From a virus, in the IMG/VR virus record IMGVR_UViG_3300032288_001369, positions 1 to 31,779 of that record: a stretch of 31,779 nucleotides of DNA. One strand, 5' to 3'. Both the position numbers and the translations under genes were made by a program. Position 1 is the first letter of the stretch. Each line of letters begins with the position of its first letter. This document shows, in pieces, positions 1 to 8,561 of the stretch. The notes beneath the pieces are model-generated. The model ran no database searches. It was not told where the DNA came from and worked only from the letters and a program-made list of their open reading frames with translations.

Positions 1-123
1 CATGTGCTTGAGAGTATTACCGAGCGCGACTTAACGAAGTGGGACATGATACTTGCAAAACCTGCGTGGGAAGTATTCACGCACATGCAGTACATGAAGG
101 ACTATTCCGCAGAACAAAAAAGA
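1..123. repeat. Terminal direct repeat, left copy
   Basis: These 123 bases are identical to the last 123 bases of the window (31657-31779). A reading frame of the tail assembly chaperone passes through the seam without interruption. The simplest reading is a circular or circularly permuted genome whose assembly overlaps itself, leaving 31,656 unique bases. A genuine short terminal repeat of a linear virion genome cannot be excluded from sequence alone. Confidence 0.95.
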
Positions 124-153
124 ATATTTGAACTTTCAAAGCATGGTCACTAA
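1..153 (+). CDS. C-terminal (T-like) part of tail assembly chaperone, continued across the seam
   Basis: Bases 1-150 encode 50 residues in an open frame with a TAA at 151-153, beginning mid-frame because the contig is cut here. On the circle the frame extends upstream to 31624, in the -1 frame relative to the stop of the 195-residue gene at 31043-31630. The joined extension is about 61 residues (it starts GLNPLSNYGWL) and has no convincing start codon of its own. In siphophages the gene before the tail genes commonly makes a short chaperone and a longer frameshifted form (G and GT of lambda); this arrangement fits. The adhesin gene overlaps its end at 143. Function is inferred from layout. 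Confidence 0.6.
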   Translation, partial: HVLESITERDLTKWDMILAKPAWEVFTHMQYMKDYSAEQKRIFELSKHGH

Positions 154-3097
154 CATAAGCTATAACGTAATGATTGACCGCCTGCGAGCTTTCGCGGATG
201 GGCATTATTTGATTAAGAAATTCTCACATGGTCAAATTGACTTGCGCTATCTTGAGAAGGATGCGGATTACTATCCGTGGATGCACGTCATACCCGGCAC
301 GATAACACCGCAAGATGGTTTGCGTGAGTATTCTTTTGACATCACGTTTAGCGACCTGACACGCGACAAAGAACACGAAGCCGAATACATACGCGAAGCC
401 ATAAGCGACTGCACAAGATTAGCAGAGGATTTGCTCGCTGAAATTAAGAATGGCAATACCTTATTTGACCCACTTGTTCAGAGTGTGGATGGGTCAACCA
501 TCACTCCGTTCATTCATGAAGATACACATACGCTAACTGGTGTGACTCTCTCGCTTTCCATTCGCGTGCCGTGGAACTGGTCTGCATGTGACATTCCTGC
601 GGACTATGCACCGGGCGGTTCGGGTTCGGGTGGAAGTGGTGAGGGTGGATGTTGTGTCACGCTTCAGGTGGAAGGGACTGACAACGTGGACCAAACCTTG
701 CTCAATCTTGTGGCAGGCACGAACATGACGATTACTGACAACGGAGATGGGTCGGTTACATTTGATTCAACCGGGGGCGGTGGTGGTGGTGGTGAATTAG
801 TTGCTCTTGAATGGTCAGCGGATCATTTGAGCGCAACTGGGAATGAATATGAAATCGGTGATTTTGTTTGGTACAATGGGGATGTTTATGAGTGCATTGC
901 TACTAATGACTCCATCATACCAACGAACACAACGTATTGGGCGTTAGTAGGTGCAGGCAATCGTTTACGTGAATCGCCAACGGATTGGAATTCGACAAGT
1001 GGAGACAATCAAATCTTGAATAAACCAACATTTGCAACGGTTGCGACTACTGGCGATTACAATGATTTATTGAATCTACCATCCATACCGAGTGGCACAG
1101 TCACTTCGGTTTCGGCAAGCGTTCCAAATCCCACTAACCCAGCGTTCAGCGTTAACGTGCCAAACTCAACCACTACTCCGAGTGTTGACATTACTGCGAA
1201 TGGGGTGGTTAGTCAGTACGTCCGAGGCGATGGCAGTCTTGCAAACTTTCCTTTGGGTGGCGGTGGCGGTGCATCGGTCAATTACTATCTGAATGGCTCA
1301 ATCAGTCAGGGTACAATAAGTGGCAATACTTACTTTCAAATGAGTCGCGTGCCAGTCCTTGGGGGCGGTACAACCTTCACTCGCACGAATGCTCAAGGCA
1401 ATGGATATATCGCGCAATTCATTACCGATGCAGGAGACCCGAATCTTTTAGCAATCCCGTCAGGGAACTGGAACTTTGAAACATACTTCAACGCATCGAC
1501 TGGCGGTGGCAATCCGAGTTTTTATATTGAGTTGTACAAGTACGATGGCTCAACCTTTACTCTTATATCTTCAGGTTCTACAAATCCTGAATTGATTACA
1601 GGCGGAGCGGTTGTTGATTTATATGTGAGTGCGCTTGCAGTACCGTCAACAACTTTGCTTGCAACTGATAGACTTGCGGTGCGAATTTTTGTAACGACAT
1701 CGGGTCGCAATATTACCCTGCACACTGAAGATAACAATCTTTGTCAAATAATAACCACGTTCACGACTGGGTTAAATGCTTTGAATGGTTTAACGGCTCA
1801 AGTGCAAAATTTCGCAACCGGAACGGCAGGGACGGATTTCGGGATAACTTCAACCGGAAGCACTCACACATTCGATATACCAACGGCAAGCGCAAGCAAT
1901 CGCGGTTTAATCACACCGAGTGATTATACTGCATTCAGTTCAAACATTTCGCAGCAACGTCTTCAGATATTCGGAGACGCTTCATTCAATAGTGGAACAG
2001 TCACAATCAATGCGCCAATAGTTCTCGCTGAAGATAGATATTATTACAACTTGACTCTCGTGAGTGGTGGTTCGATTGACTTGAATGGGTGGCGGTTATT
2101 TGTGCAAAATACTTTGGACTTAACCAACGCAGGGACGAATGCCATCCACAATAACGGAACGACTGGTGCAGTAGGTGTTGGTTTCAATGGTGGGACGAAT
2201 GGTGGAACTGGGAATGGCGGTCGAACCGGGAAAGGAAAAACCGTTTACGGTGGTTTGCAGAATGGAGCATCAGGAACAACTGGTGAATATTTGGGCGGTA
2301 ATGGTGGGGCAGGCGGTACGGCTGGGGGTAATGGAGTAGCAGGAATCGCTCCCACTGCTGCGACATCGACTGCATTGAGAATTGGTGGTGCAGGTGGTGC
2401 AGGTGGTAAGGGTGGTAATGCTGCTTTCACCGGTGGCAATGGTGGTGCAGCGCAAACAAATGCGTCTTCAGTTGCTTTGACTGCTGCCACATCAGTAATC
2501 CGCATACCACAAGTCTATGCACTTTACACAATTCAGGCATTAAGTACACCACCCACAGTTGTAACGAATCAAATACATGGTGGGTTGAATGGTGGTGGTG
2601 GCGGTGGTGGTTCATCTTCAGCCACAAATTCCGGTATTCAAGGTGGATGCGGTGGTGGTGGGGGTGGAAATACTTTCGTCTTTGCGTATTCAGTTACTGT
2701 TGCAGGCACAACAAGTGCAAGTGCTATTGCATCGAATGGGGGCAATGGTGGAACTGGTGCAAATAGCGCAAACAATAACACCGGAGCAGGCGGTGGTGGT
2801 GGAGCTGGTGGCGGTGGGTATGTAGTTTTAATCTGCAATTCAATAAGCACTAACGGAGTCACATTCATTTCTGCGAATGGTGGAACCGGTGGAACTGGGG
2901 GCAATGCACTTGGAACCGGAATCGGTGGGAATGGTGGATTTGGTGGCAATGGTGGACGAATCACAGTCATCAGAATTAAAGACCAAACCGTTACGCAAGT
3001 GGATGGAACTGGTGGAAGCGTAAGCACACCGACAACACCGACAACAATAACTGGTAGTGCTGGTTCATCCGGAGCTACTGCAACTTATACATCATAG
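143..3097 (+). CDS. Large glycine-rich tail fibre/adhesin with tail-terminator-like N-terminus
   Basis: 984 residues from ATG 143; an in-frame TTG at 128 is an alternative start. Residues 1 to about 155 form a compact non-repetitive domain that resembles Bacteroidetes phage tail terminator or completion proteins and ends in a C-x-I-P segment. Glycine/serine linkers follow. Residues about 220-270 (YEIGDFVWYNGDVYECI) look like a carbohydrate-binding CBM5/12 fold. Residues 275-360 carry fibre motifs such as NQILNKPTF and TTGDYNDLLNLP. From about 670 to the end the protein is extremely rich in GGNGG, GGTGG and GGGGG runs interrupted by short hydrophobic strands, like the polyglycine-helix adhesin tips of T4-like phages. 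It probably binds the host surface. Family assignment of each part is inference. Confidence 0.7.
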   Translation: MVTNISYNVMIDRLRAFADGHYLIKKFSHGQIDLRYLEKDADYYPWMHVIPGTITPQDGLREYSFDITFSDLTRDKEHEAEYIREAISDCTRLAEDLLAEIKNGNTLFDPLVQSVDGSTITPFIHEDTHTLTGVTLSLSIRVPWNWSACDIPADYAPGGSGSGGSGEGGCCVTLQVEGTDNVDQTLLNLVAGTNMTITDNGDGSVTFDSTGGGGGGGELVALEWSADHLSATGNEYEIGDFVWYNGDVYECIATNDSIIPTNTTYWALVGAGNRLRESPTDWNSTSGDNQILNKPTFATVATTGDYNDLLNLPSIPSGTVTSVSASVPNPTNPAFSVNVPNSTTTPSVDITANGVVSQYVRGDGSLANFPLGGGGGASVNYYLNGSISQGTISGNTYFQMSRVPVLGGGTTFTRTNAQGNGYIAQFITDAGDPNLLAIPSGNWNFETYFNASTGGGNPSFYIELYKYDGSTFTLISSGSTNPELITGGAVVDLYVSALAVPSTTLLATDRLAVRIFVTTSGRNITLHTEDNNLCQIITTFTTGLNALNGLTAQVQNFATGTAGTDFGITSTGSTHTFDIPTASASNRGLITPSDYTAFSSNISQQRLQIFGDASFNSGTVTINAPIVLAEDRYYYNLTLVSGGSIDLNGWRLFVQNTLDLTNAGTNAIHNNGTTGAVGVGFNGGTNGGTGNGGRTGKGKTVYGGLQNGASGTTGEYLGGNGGAGGTAGGNGVAGIAPTAATSTALRIGGAGGAGGKGGNAAFTGGNGGAAQTNASSVALTAATSVIRIPQVYALYTIQALSTPPTVVTNQIHGGLNGGGGGGGSSSATNSGIQGGCGGGGGGNTFVFAYSVTVAGTTSASAIASNGGNGGTGANSANNNTGAGGGGGAGGGGYVVLICNSISTNGVTFISANGGTGGTGGNALGTGIGGNGGFGGNGGRITVIRIKDQTVTQVDGTGGSVSTPTTPTTITGSAGSSGATATYTS

Positions 3098-3100
3098 ACT

Positions 3101-3238
3101 ATGAAAGCAAAATTGATATGTGTTAATTGTGGCACGCAAGTAGGGACAATAGATGCACCTGAAATTCAGGAGGGTATTGAATACGGAATCTTGTGTGCTT
3201 GTGGCGGTGAAATAAAACGAGTTTTGGTCGATGAATAA
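3101..3238 (+). CDS. Small zinc-ribbon-like protein (45 aa)
   Basis: ATG 3101 lies 3 bases after the adhesin stop, and the TAA at 3236-3238 overlaps the ATG of the next gene (3231) by 8 bases, typical of tightly packed phage operons. The 45-residue product starts MKAKLICVNCGTQVG and has paired cysteines C-x2-C near residues 7-10 and C-x-C near 32-34, consistent with a small zinc ribbon. The partner and role are unknown; it may be a Com-like translational regulator or only a small structural protein. Confidence 0.6.
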   Translation: MKAKLICVNCGTQVGTIDAPEIQEGIEYGILCACGGEIKRVLVDE

Positions 3239-3779
3239 GCAACTCAAAGACTTACTCAACATATTTGGCAAGGACGTTGTTGACCGTGCAAAGAGTAATC
3301 TGAAGGTAACGCAGCGCATTAAATATCCGAATGGTAAAAGCTACAATCGGAATCGGTATGCGAGTGGTAGGTTATACAACTCGTTAACTTTCAAATCAAG
3401 TGTAGCAGGGGGCAAGCCGTTTATAAAGTTCACCACAAAAAGCGAGGAAACCCAGCAATACGCTGACATCGTTGAATTCGGACGTAGGGCAGGCGCGAAA
3501 CCACCACCGATTGACCCGATAATTGAATGGATGAAACTTCGCAAGATACGTTTGCGCAACTCAAAGAATGAGTTCATAAAATATAGTGACGAAGCGCAGC
3601 GCAATGCAGCGAAACGAATCGCGTATGCAATAGGTCGCAACGGCACACCGGGAATACTTTACTACACAACTGCGATAGAAGAAATACTTGATGAACGCTC
3701 ACCTGCATTTTTTCAATACTTGAATGAAGCAATTTCATTCGAATTAGATTTAGACGGACGTAATAAAAACAATCAATAA
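3231..3779 (+). CDS. Neck/tail-completion protein, HK97 gp10-like
   Basis: 182 residues. The central segment YADIVEFGRRAGAKPPP, followed by a helix (IEWMKLRKIR) and a C-terminal helical region, is characteristic of HK97-gp10/phage Mu gpJ-type proteins that sit at the head-tail interface. Its stop overlaps the next ATG by one base (3779), so it is probably translationally coupled to the tail genes. The usual partners of gp10-like proteins (connector, portal) lie about 12 kb away on this genome. Recognition is by motif and length only. Confidence 0.65.
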   Translation: MNKQLKDLLNIFGKDVVDRAKSNLKVTQRIKYPNGKSYNRNRYASGRLYNSLTFKSSVAGGKPFIKFTTKSEETQQYADIVEFGRRAGAKPPPIDPIIEWMKLRKIRLRNSKNEFIKYSDEAQRNAAKRIAYAIGRNGTPGILYYTTAIEEILDERSPAFFQYLNEAISFELDLDGRNKNNQ

Positions 3780-5143
3780 TGGCACTCACACAAGTAGATA
3801 AACCATATAGCTATACACGAAAGGGGCAACGCTTATACATCGTTTATACTTCCAATAATAGCGCATACACCGGATTCAAATTCGGCTTTGAATTAACCGA
3901 GCTTGCAACCGGGAAAACATATCAGGTATTCATTTCACCAGACCTTCAAGGTCGTGGTGTTTTCGACATGTCACCGCTTGTAAACTTGCGCCATCAGGAA
4001 GAACCGATTCCGGGGTTTGAGATTCATGCAGACACATGCTATGAAGTTGACGGCAACGGATTCAAGACGTATGACATTGAGATTACCGAGTGGTGGATTG
4101 ACAATGATGTATTCACGCGAAACACTTCAGAGGGTAGCGCAACGGACACAATCACAAATATGGTTGTGACGAACTCATACTTTCAGCCATACCAAGGATA
4201 TAAACCTGATACGATTAGCTTGCCAAACTCATGCAATTATTCTTGGGAAGTGCCTATGAATTTCATTTGGACAACCGACCTTGACACAACTGGATGGTAT
4301 GCGTATTCAGACCGCTTGACTACAACGAGCAGATGGAACAATAGTGCCAATATTCCATTCACAAATCCGCTTCCGTTTTTGATTTATATAGCTTGTCGGT
4401 GGGATGATCTCGGATGCTTGACATTCAGCACATCAACTGCACTCACCGGGAATGAATTAGATCGTGTGGAGTTCTACTTTTATACAAGTGCGAATGTGCT
4501 AATTAGTTCACCGCAAGTTTTGTTGAATGCAGACGAACCGCTTGTACATGTCGCAGCGTATCCGGGAAGCATCACAGTTCCTGCGAACTGCGATTATTAT
4601 TTGGTAGTTCCAAGAAATTCATCTGATGATCGTGCAGGCGCGGTGTACGTTTTCTACAATGAGCAAACGATGGGTAATTGGAATCAGAACTGCAATTACA
4701 CTCCGGTACGATTGGCATGGGTGAACAGTCGCGGTGGGTGGGATTATTGGAACTTTCAATTAAAGAGTGAGCGCACGACACAAATTGAGCGCAAGCAATA
4801 CAACTCGGTGCTCAAGACTGATTTCGATTATGGTTTTGCAGGCGGTGACCAACCTTTTTATGCAGGCACTCGGATGTTGACTGATAGGTCAAATCTGAAC
4901 ACGACATCTTTGCTTGTGACCAGCGACTGGTTAAGTGAGGGTGAGTTCACTTTCCTGCGTTCACTACTTACATCGAATCAAGTTCAGATAATTGAGAACC
5001 AAGACTACGAGAACACCGGATGTTATCGCGTGACTCCGGTAAGCATTGAGCAGACTTCTTTTGTTGAGAAGAAAAGCAACGAGGGTAAGCTCCATAATCT
5101 TACATTGAACTTGAAATTTTCACAACCTTATTGGGGACTATAA
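3779..5143 (+). CDS. Tail structural protein, possibly distal-tail (Dit)-like
   Basis: 454 residues, beginning MALTQVDKPYSYTRKGQRLY. It is rich in beta-prone sequence, aromatic residues and Asn/Thr, with no signal peptide or catalytic motif. The last 80 residues (SDWLSEGEFTFLRSLL and later KLHNLTLNLKFSQPYWG) look like the closing strands of a baseplate protein. The stop TAA shares one base with the ATG of the 1082-residue tail protein that follows, which suggests that the two products work together at the tail tip. A distal-tail role is inferred from position next to the putative hub and not from a recognised motif. Confidence 0.45.
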   Translation: MALTQVDKPYSYTRKGQRLYIVYTSNNSAYTGFKFGFELTELATGKTYQVFISPDLQGRGVFDMSPLVNLRHQEEPIPGFEIHADTCYEVDGNGFKTYDIEITEWWIDNDVFTRNTSEGSATDTITNMVVTNSYFQPYQGYKPDTISLPNSCNYSWEVPMNFIWTTDLDTTGWYAYSDRLTTTSRWNNSANIPFTNPLPFLIYIACRWDDLGCLTFSTSTALTGNELDRVEFYFYTSANVLISSPQVLLNADEPLVHVAAYPGSITVPANCDYYLVVPRNSSDDRAGAVYVFYNEQTMGNWNQNCNYTPVRLAWVNSRGGWDYWNFQLKSERTTQIERKQYNSVLKTDFDYGFAGGDQPFYAGTRMLTDRSNLNTTSLLVTSDWLSEGEFTFLRSLLTSNQVQIIENQDYENTGCYRVTPVSIEQTSFVEKKSNEGKLHNLTLNLKFSQPYWGL

Positions 5144-8100
5144 TGCAGAACGAAGTACAACTAATAGTTAGGTCAGGCGTGATTTCGCCTACAATGACAT
5201 TCACTGACATATATACTCAAGCAGGCAGTCCTTCGGATTATTTTGAATCAGGTGCATTGCCATTAGCTGTAAATTATCCGAATGGCAGCAAGGTTGAGTT
5301 CTATAATAATAAGAATGCAAGTGTTGAGTTTACCACGTATGTAGTAAGTACGGACGATATCAACGGACGGGTGTACATCAATCCACCATTTGTACTGGCA
5401 CCGGACCAAAATGATGGCATCGACATTTATGTCTACGCATTCATTGGAACAAATACTTTCCTTGACCTATACCCGAACGAATCCATCTCGCTTTCCTATC
5501 AGTTCACGGACTTAAATAACTTTACGCAGATAGGCACATTCTCGCGTGACTTCAGGATTCCTGCAACGAAGCGAAATGTCGAAGCACTTGGACCGCTTTA
5601 CGATTACAACTTTGTTGACGATGTTCTTTCCTTCAGTCGCAAGTATGAAGCGGAGTTGAGGGTTGACACTATACCAATCAGTCGCGGTTACTTGCGCATA
5701 ATGGCAGCATACAAGCAGCAGGATTACTTGAGTGATTTTCAAGTGGCATTCTATTCACAAGCACCGAACTTCGTCAAAGAGATAGGTGAAAAGAAGCTCG
5801 CGGATATTACCGACCTGACAACAAAGAATGAGAACGTGGTGCTACCGAATGTAACGGTGCAAAACAGTTTCAGGATATGGGGATTGATTGACCGAGCGAC
5901 TGGTGGTTTAGCGTTTAGCCAACAAGGTGAAATCAACACACGCAAAATCAATGACATTGCAGGCATTCCACTTTATGCAGGGGATTTGACTCCATGCGTT
6001 CGGGCAGATTATTTGCTTACGGAAATATTCAAGGATGCTGGATATGAACTCGATGCCAGCAATCTATTGACCATCATACAAGATTACTATGTTCCGTGGT
6101 GCAATACTGAACGCTTAATCTTTGCCCAAAGTGAGCAAGATTATGCGCTACGTGTGAGAAATAATAATGTGTTGAGTGTCACCGGAATTGCAAACTACAC
6201 GACGTTCCCTTTTGACGTTGAGAATTTTGATTCGGTTAATGCGTTTGACCCATCAACTCAAATCTATACTGCACAAAGTCCTGCATACTATCAATTCAGA
6301 ATAAGGACAACCGTTAGTAGTGTGTTCAATATGTACGTCGCATTTCGCGCACGCATCACCGATTTATCTTCATTCACTACTGATGTAGTCATCGGTTCAT
6401 TTTATTCAGGTGATGGTACATACAATTTGGTTTCTTCACCTTTTTTCATGGCTCCGGGTTATACAATGGAAGTTCAATACTTGCATTACCCGGTAAGTTT
6501 TGGTGGGTCAGGCACATCAACTTTAACCTTCGATGCGGACCAAACTTTTTTGGAACTTCAAGCAATCACGTTATTGTCAAATGCTGATATTGTTTATCAG
6601 TTCAATGCACCGGATGTAAAGCAAATTGATTACGTTTCTGACATCATCAAGATGCACAATCTTGCCATTGTGCCTGACTTGAATATTGAAAACAAGCTGA
6701 AGTTAGAACCGATGCAGACCTTTATTGGTAGCGGTGCGACACTTGACTGGACAAAGAAACTTGATATTTCAAAAGATATTGTCATCAAAGGGACTGATGA
6801 CCTGCGCAAAACAAAATTGACGTTCACTTATTCCGCAGGACAAGACACTTACTCAAAATTGTTTGTTGACCAAGGCAGGATATACGGAGACTACCAACCT
6901 GAACCATACACAACTACAGTCACTCAAATACCCAGTTCGTTTGCGACTGGTGAAACATCGGTGAAGCTCGTTGCTCAATCCACTCCTGCCACACAAGTCA
7001 ATGGCACGAATGTTATATGTCCACGTTTTTGGACTCAAAGCGGTAGCGAACCACCAAAGTTCGCAGCACCAGGACTGCGCTTTTTGTATTATAGCGAGAA
7101 TGCAGACATTTACATTTATGATGAGGTGAGTGGCTTCGGTGTGACTCAATCTGTACCAACGCTCACGCACTATTCAAACACAAGCGGATTCAATCCTGAC
7201 TACAACCATGAGGATTTGAACTGGGCACCGGAAACACCTTTGCACGATTACACTGCGAATCCGTTTGACAACTTGTTTACACTTTACTGGCGCGATTATT
7301 TGGACACGATTTATTCGGATGATGCGCGAGTTCTTGAAGCGAATTTCGCGCTTGACAACACCGACATCCTATCTCTGAACTTTGGAGATTTTGTGTTTGT
7401 GAAAGATGCTTACTGGCGAGTGCTTGAGTTGAGTGATTACAAGATGGGTCAATTTGAAAGTACGAGAGTGAAATTGCTGAAGATGAATCCGGGACAAGCT
7501 GCACCACCACGATGCGACTTGAAACCTGACTCGGTGAATCCTGATGGCTCGGTGAACTTTTTGAATTTGGCAGGCAATCCGGTGAGTGCTTCAGAGACAT
7601 GTTGCCGAGCGTTCAACTATACATGGAGTCAAAACACGAATCTTTGTTTCGCACGTCCAAGCGATAGACCTTCAGTAGGTAAACCCAACAATGACATAAC
7701 TGGTCGCGGTGAAATAGCAGGAATAAACACGATTTCTGCCGGGTCGGATAACATCAATACAACGGTTGCTTTGGATGCTGGCAGTACATCATTCTCAATC
7801 TATGCAGGCAATCAAATAAAAAACACCGGAGAAAACAATAACACCATCGCGGTCGGTGATGTGATAGAACTTAAGGGAGATCATCGTGGCGCAGCGATGT
7901 TCGGAAAAGCCGTTGAGAAATACGTTCCGGGTTTTGCCGTTGGTGGCGGTTATCCGCTTGATGACACTACTTACAAAAGTGGAGCGCAGCAGGCAGGATT
8001 GACAATTCTATCCGGGCAAGCAAGTTTGGTCGCAAGTCCTGCGGCTATTCCGTTAACTCTTGAGGGTATTGCAGCGAAGTATGTGGAACTGGAGAACGAC

Positions 8101-8391
8101 ACACTTTGGTTCTGCGAAATCAGCGTGATACTTACAAATGCGGTATATGCGAACCACTATGCGAAAGCAACTTGCAATATTTGGAAGAATGCTTTGGGTG
8201 TTGCGAATGTGGGCGGTATGGCAACGCAATTTGAAGCAGGGAATTTGGGTGTGGGCGGTGCGTTAACTGTGACTTGTGATGTCGCAACGAACCCAGCACA
8301 ACACCGATTCGGTTTGCAGTTTGCGTGGGTGGGCGGACCTATACCCGGAGTGAGAGCAGCGGTACAAATTAAATACACACAACTACGATGA
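5143..8391 (+). CDS. Large tail-tip/hub protein
   Basis: 1082 residues from ATG 5143, chosen over an in-frame TTG at 5131 because the ATG overlaps the preceding stop by one base. Residues about 90-330 and 490-590 (for example DYVSDIIKMHNLAIVPDLN and IVIKGTDDLRKTKLTFTY) resemble the hub-like body of tail-associated proteins. A cysteine-containing segment near 790-840 separates it from a C-terminal region (about 850-1082) of alternating strands and small residues that may be a fibre-attachment or receptor-binding head. No peptidase motif is seen. It sits between the 454-residue tail protein and the tape measure. The hub role is inferred from size and position. Confidence 0.5.
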   Translation: MQNEVQLIVRSGVISPTMTFTDIYTQAGSPSDYFESGALPLAVNYPNGSKVEFYNNKNASVEFTTYVVSTDDINGRVYINPPFVLAPDQNDGIDIYVYAFIGTNTFLDLYPNESISLSYQFTDLNNFTQIGTFSRDFRIPATKRNVEALGPLYDYNFVDDVLSFSRKYEAELRVDTIPISRGYLRIMAAYKQQDYLSDFQVAFYSQAPNFVKEIGEKKLADITDLTTKNENVVLPNVTVQNSFRIWGLIDRATGGLAFSQQGEINTRKINDIAGIPLYAGDLTPCVRADYLLTEIFKDAGYELDASNLLTIIQDYYVPWCNTERLIFAQSEQDYALRVRNNNVLSVTGIANYTTFPFDVENFDSVNAFDPSTQIYTAQSPAYYQFRIRTTVSSVFNMYVAFRARITDLSSFTTDVVIGSFYSGDGTYNLVSSPFFMAPGYTMEVQYLHYPVSFGGSGTSTLTFDADQTFLELQAITLLSNADIVYQFNAPDVKQIDYVSDIIKMHNLAIVPDLNIENKLKLEPMQTFIGSGATLDWTKKLDISKDIVIKGTDDLRKTKLTFTYSAGQDTYSKLFVDQGRIYGDYQPEPYTTTVTQIPSSFATGETSVKLVAQSTPATQVNGTNVICPRFWTQSGSEPPKFAAPGLRFLYYSENADIYIYDEVSGFGVTQSVPTLTHYSNTSGFNPDYNHEDLNWAPETPLHDYTANPFDNLFTLYWRDYLDTIYSDDARVLEANFALDNTDILSLNFGDFVFVKDAYWRVLELSDYKMGQFESTRVKLLKMNPGQAAPPRCDLKPDSVNPDGSVNFLNLAGNPVSASETCCRAFNYTWSQNTNLCFARPSDRPSVGKPNNDITGRGEIAGINTISAGSDNINTTVALDAGSTSFSIYAGNQIKNTGENNNTIAVGDVIELKGDHRGAAMFGKAVEKYVPGFAVGGGYPLDDTTYKSGAQQAGLTILSGQASLVASPAAIPLTLEGIAAKYVELENDTLWFCEISVILTNAVYANHYAKATCNIWKNALGVANVGGMATQFEAGNLGVGGALTVTCDVATNPAQHRFGLQFAWVGGPIPGVRAAVQIKYTQLR

Positions 8392-8561
8392 GAAACGACA
8401 CAGGACTTACAATGGCACTATTGAAGGCAGGGATGAAGTCTCGCGCTAAAAGTTATTCTATCAGCAGACGAAGGAAAATCGCAAAGACTTCCGTTATCTA
8501 TTTAGTACATGGTACATCATGGCTACTTGTTTTGTTTGGACTCTATAAAATGATTTGGTAA
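8388..8561 (+). CDS. Small membrane protein (57 aa) between hub and tape measure
   Basis: ATG 8388 overlaps the hub stop (ATGA), and the TAA at 8559-8561 overlaps the tape-measure ATG by one base, so coupling is tight on both sides. The product begins MRNDTGLTMALLKAG. It has a strongly basic middle (SRRRKIAK) followed by one hydrophobic segment (about residues 36-57, with SWLLVLFGLYKMIW at the end), predicting a single membrane helix with a cytoplasmic basic N-terminus. It could be a small holin-like or membrane-acting protein. Nothing identifies the family. Confidence 0.6.
   Translation: MRNDTGLTMALLKAGMKSRAKSYSISRRRKIAKTSVIYLVHGTSWLLVLFGLYKMIW

Noticed and set aside
2638-3027. Long antisense open frame over the glycine-rich adhesin (Pro-rich product)
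   Set aside because: It is a shadow of GGN codons, which read as Pro/Thr codons on the other strand; no independent coding signal.
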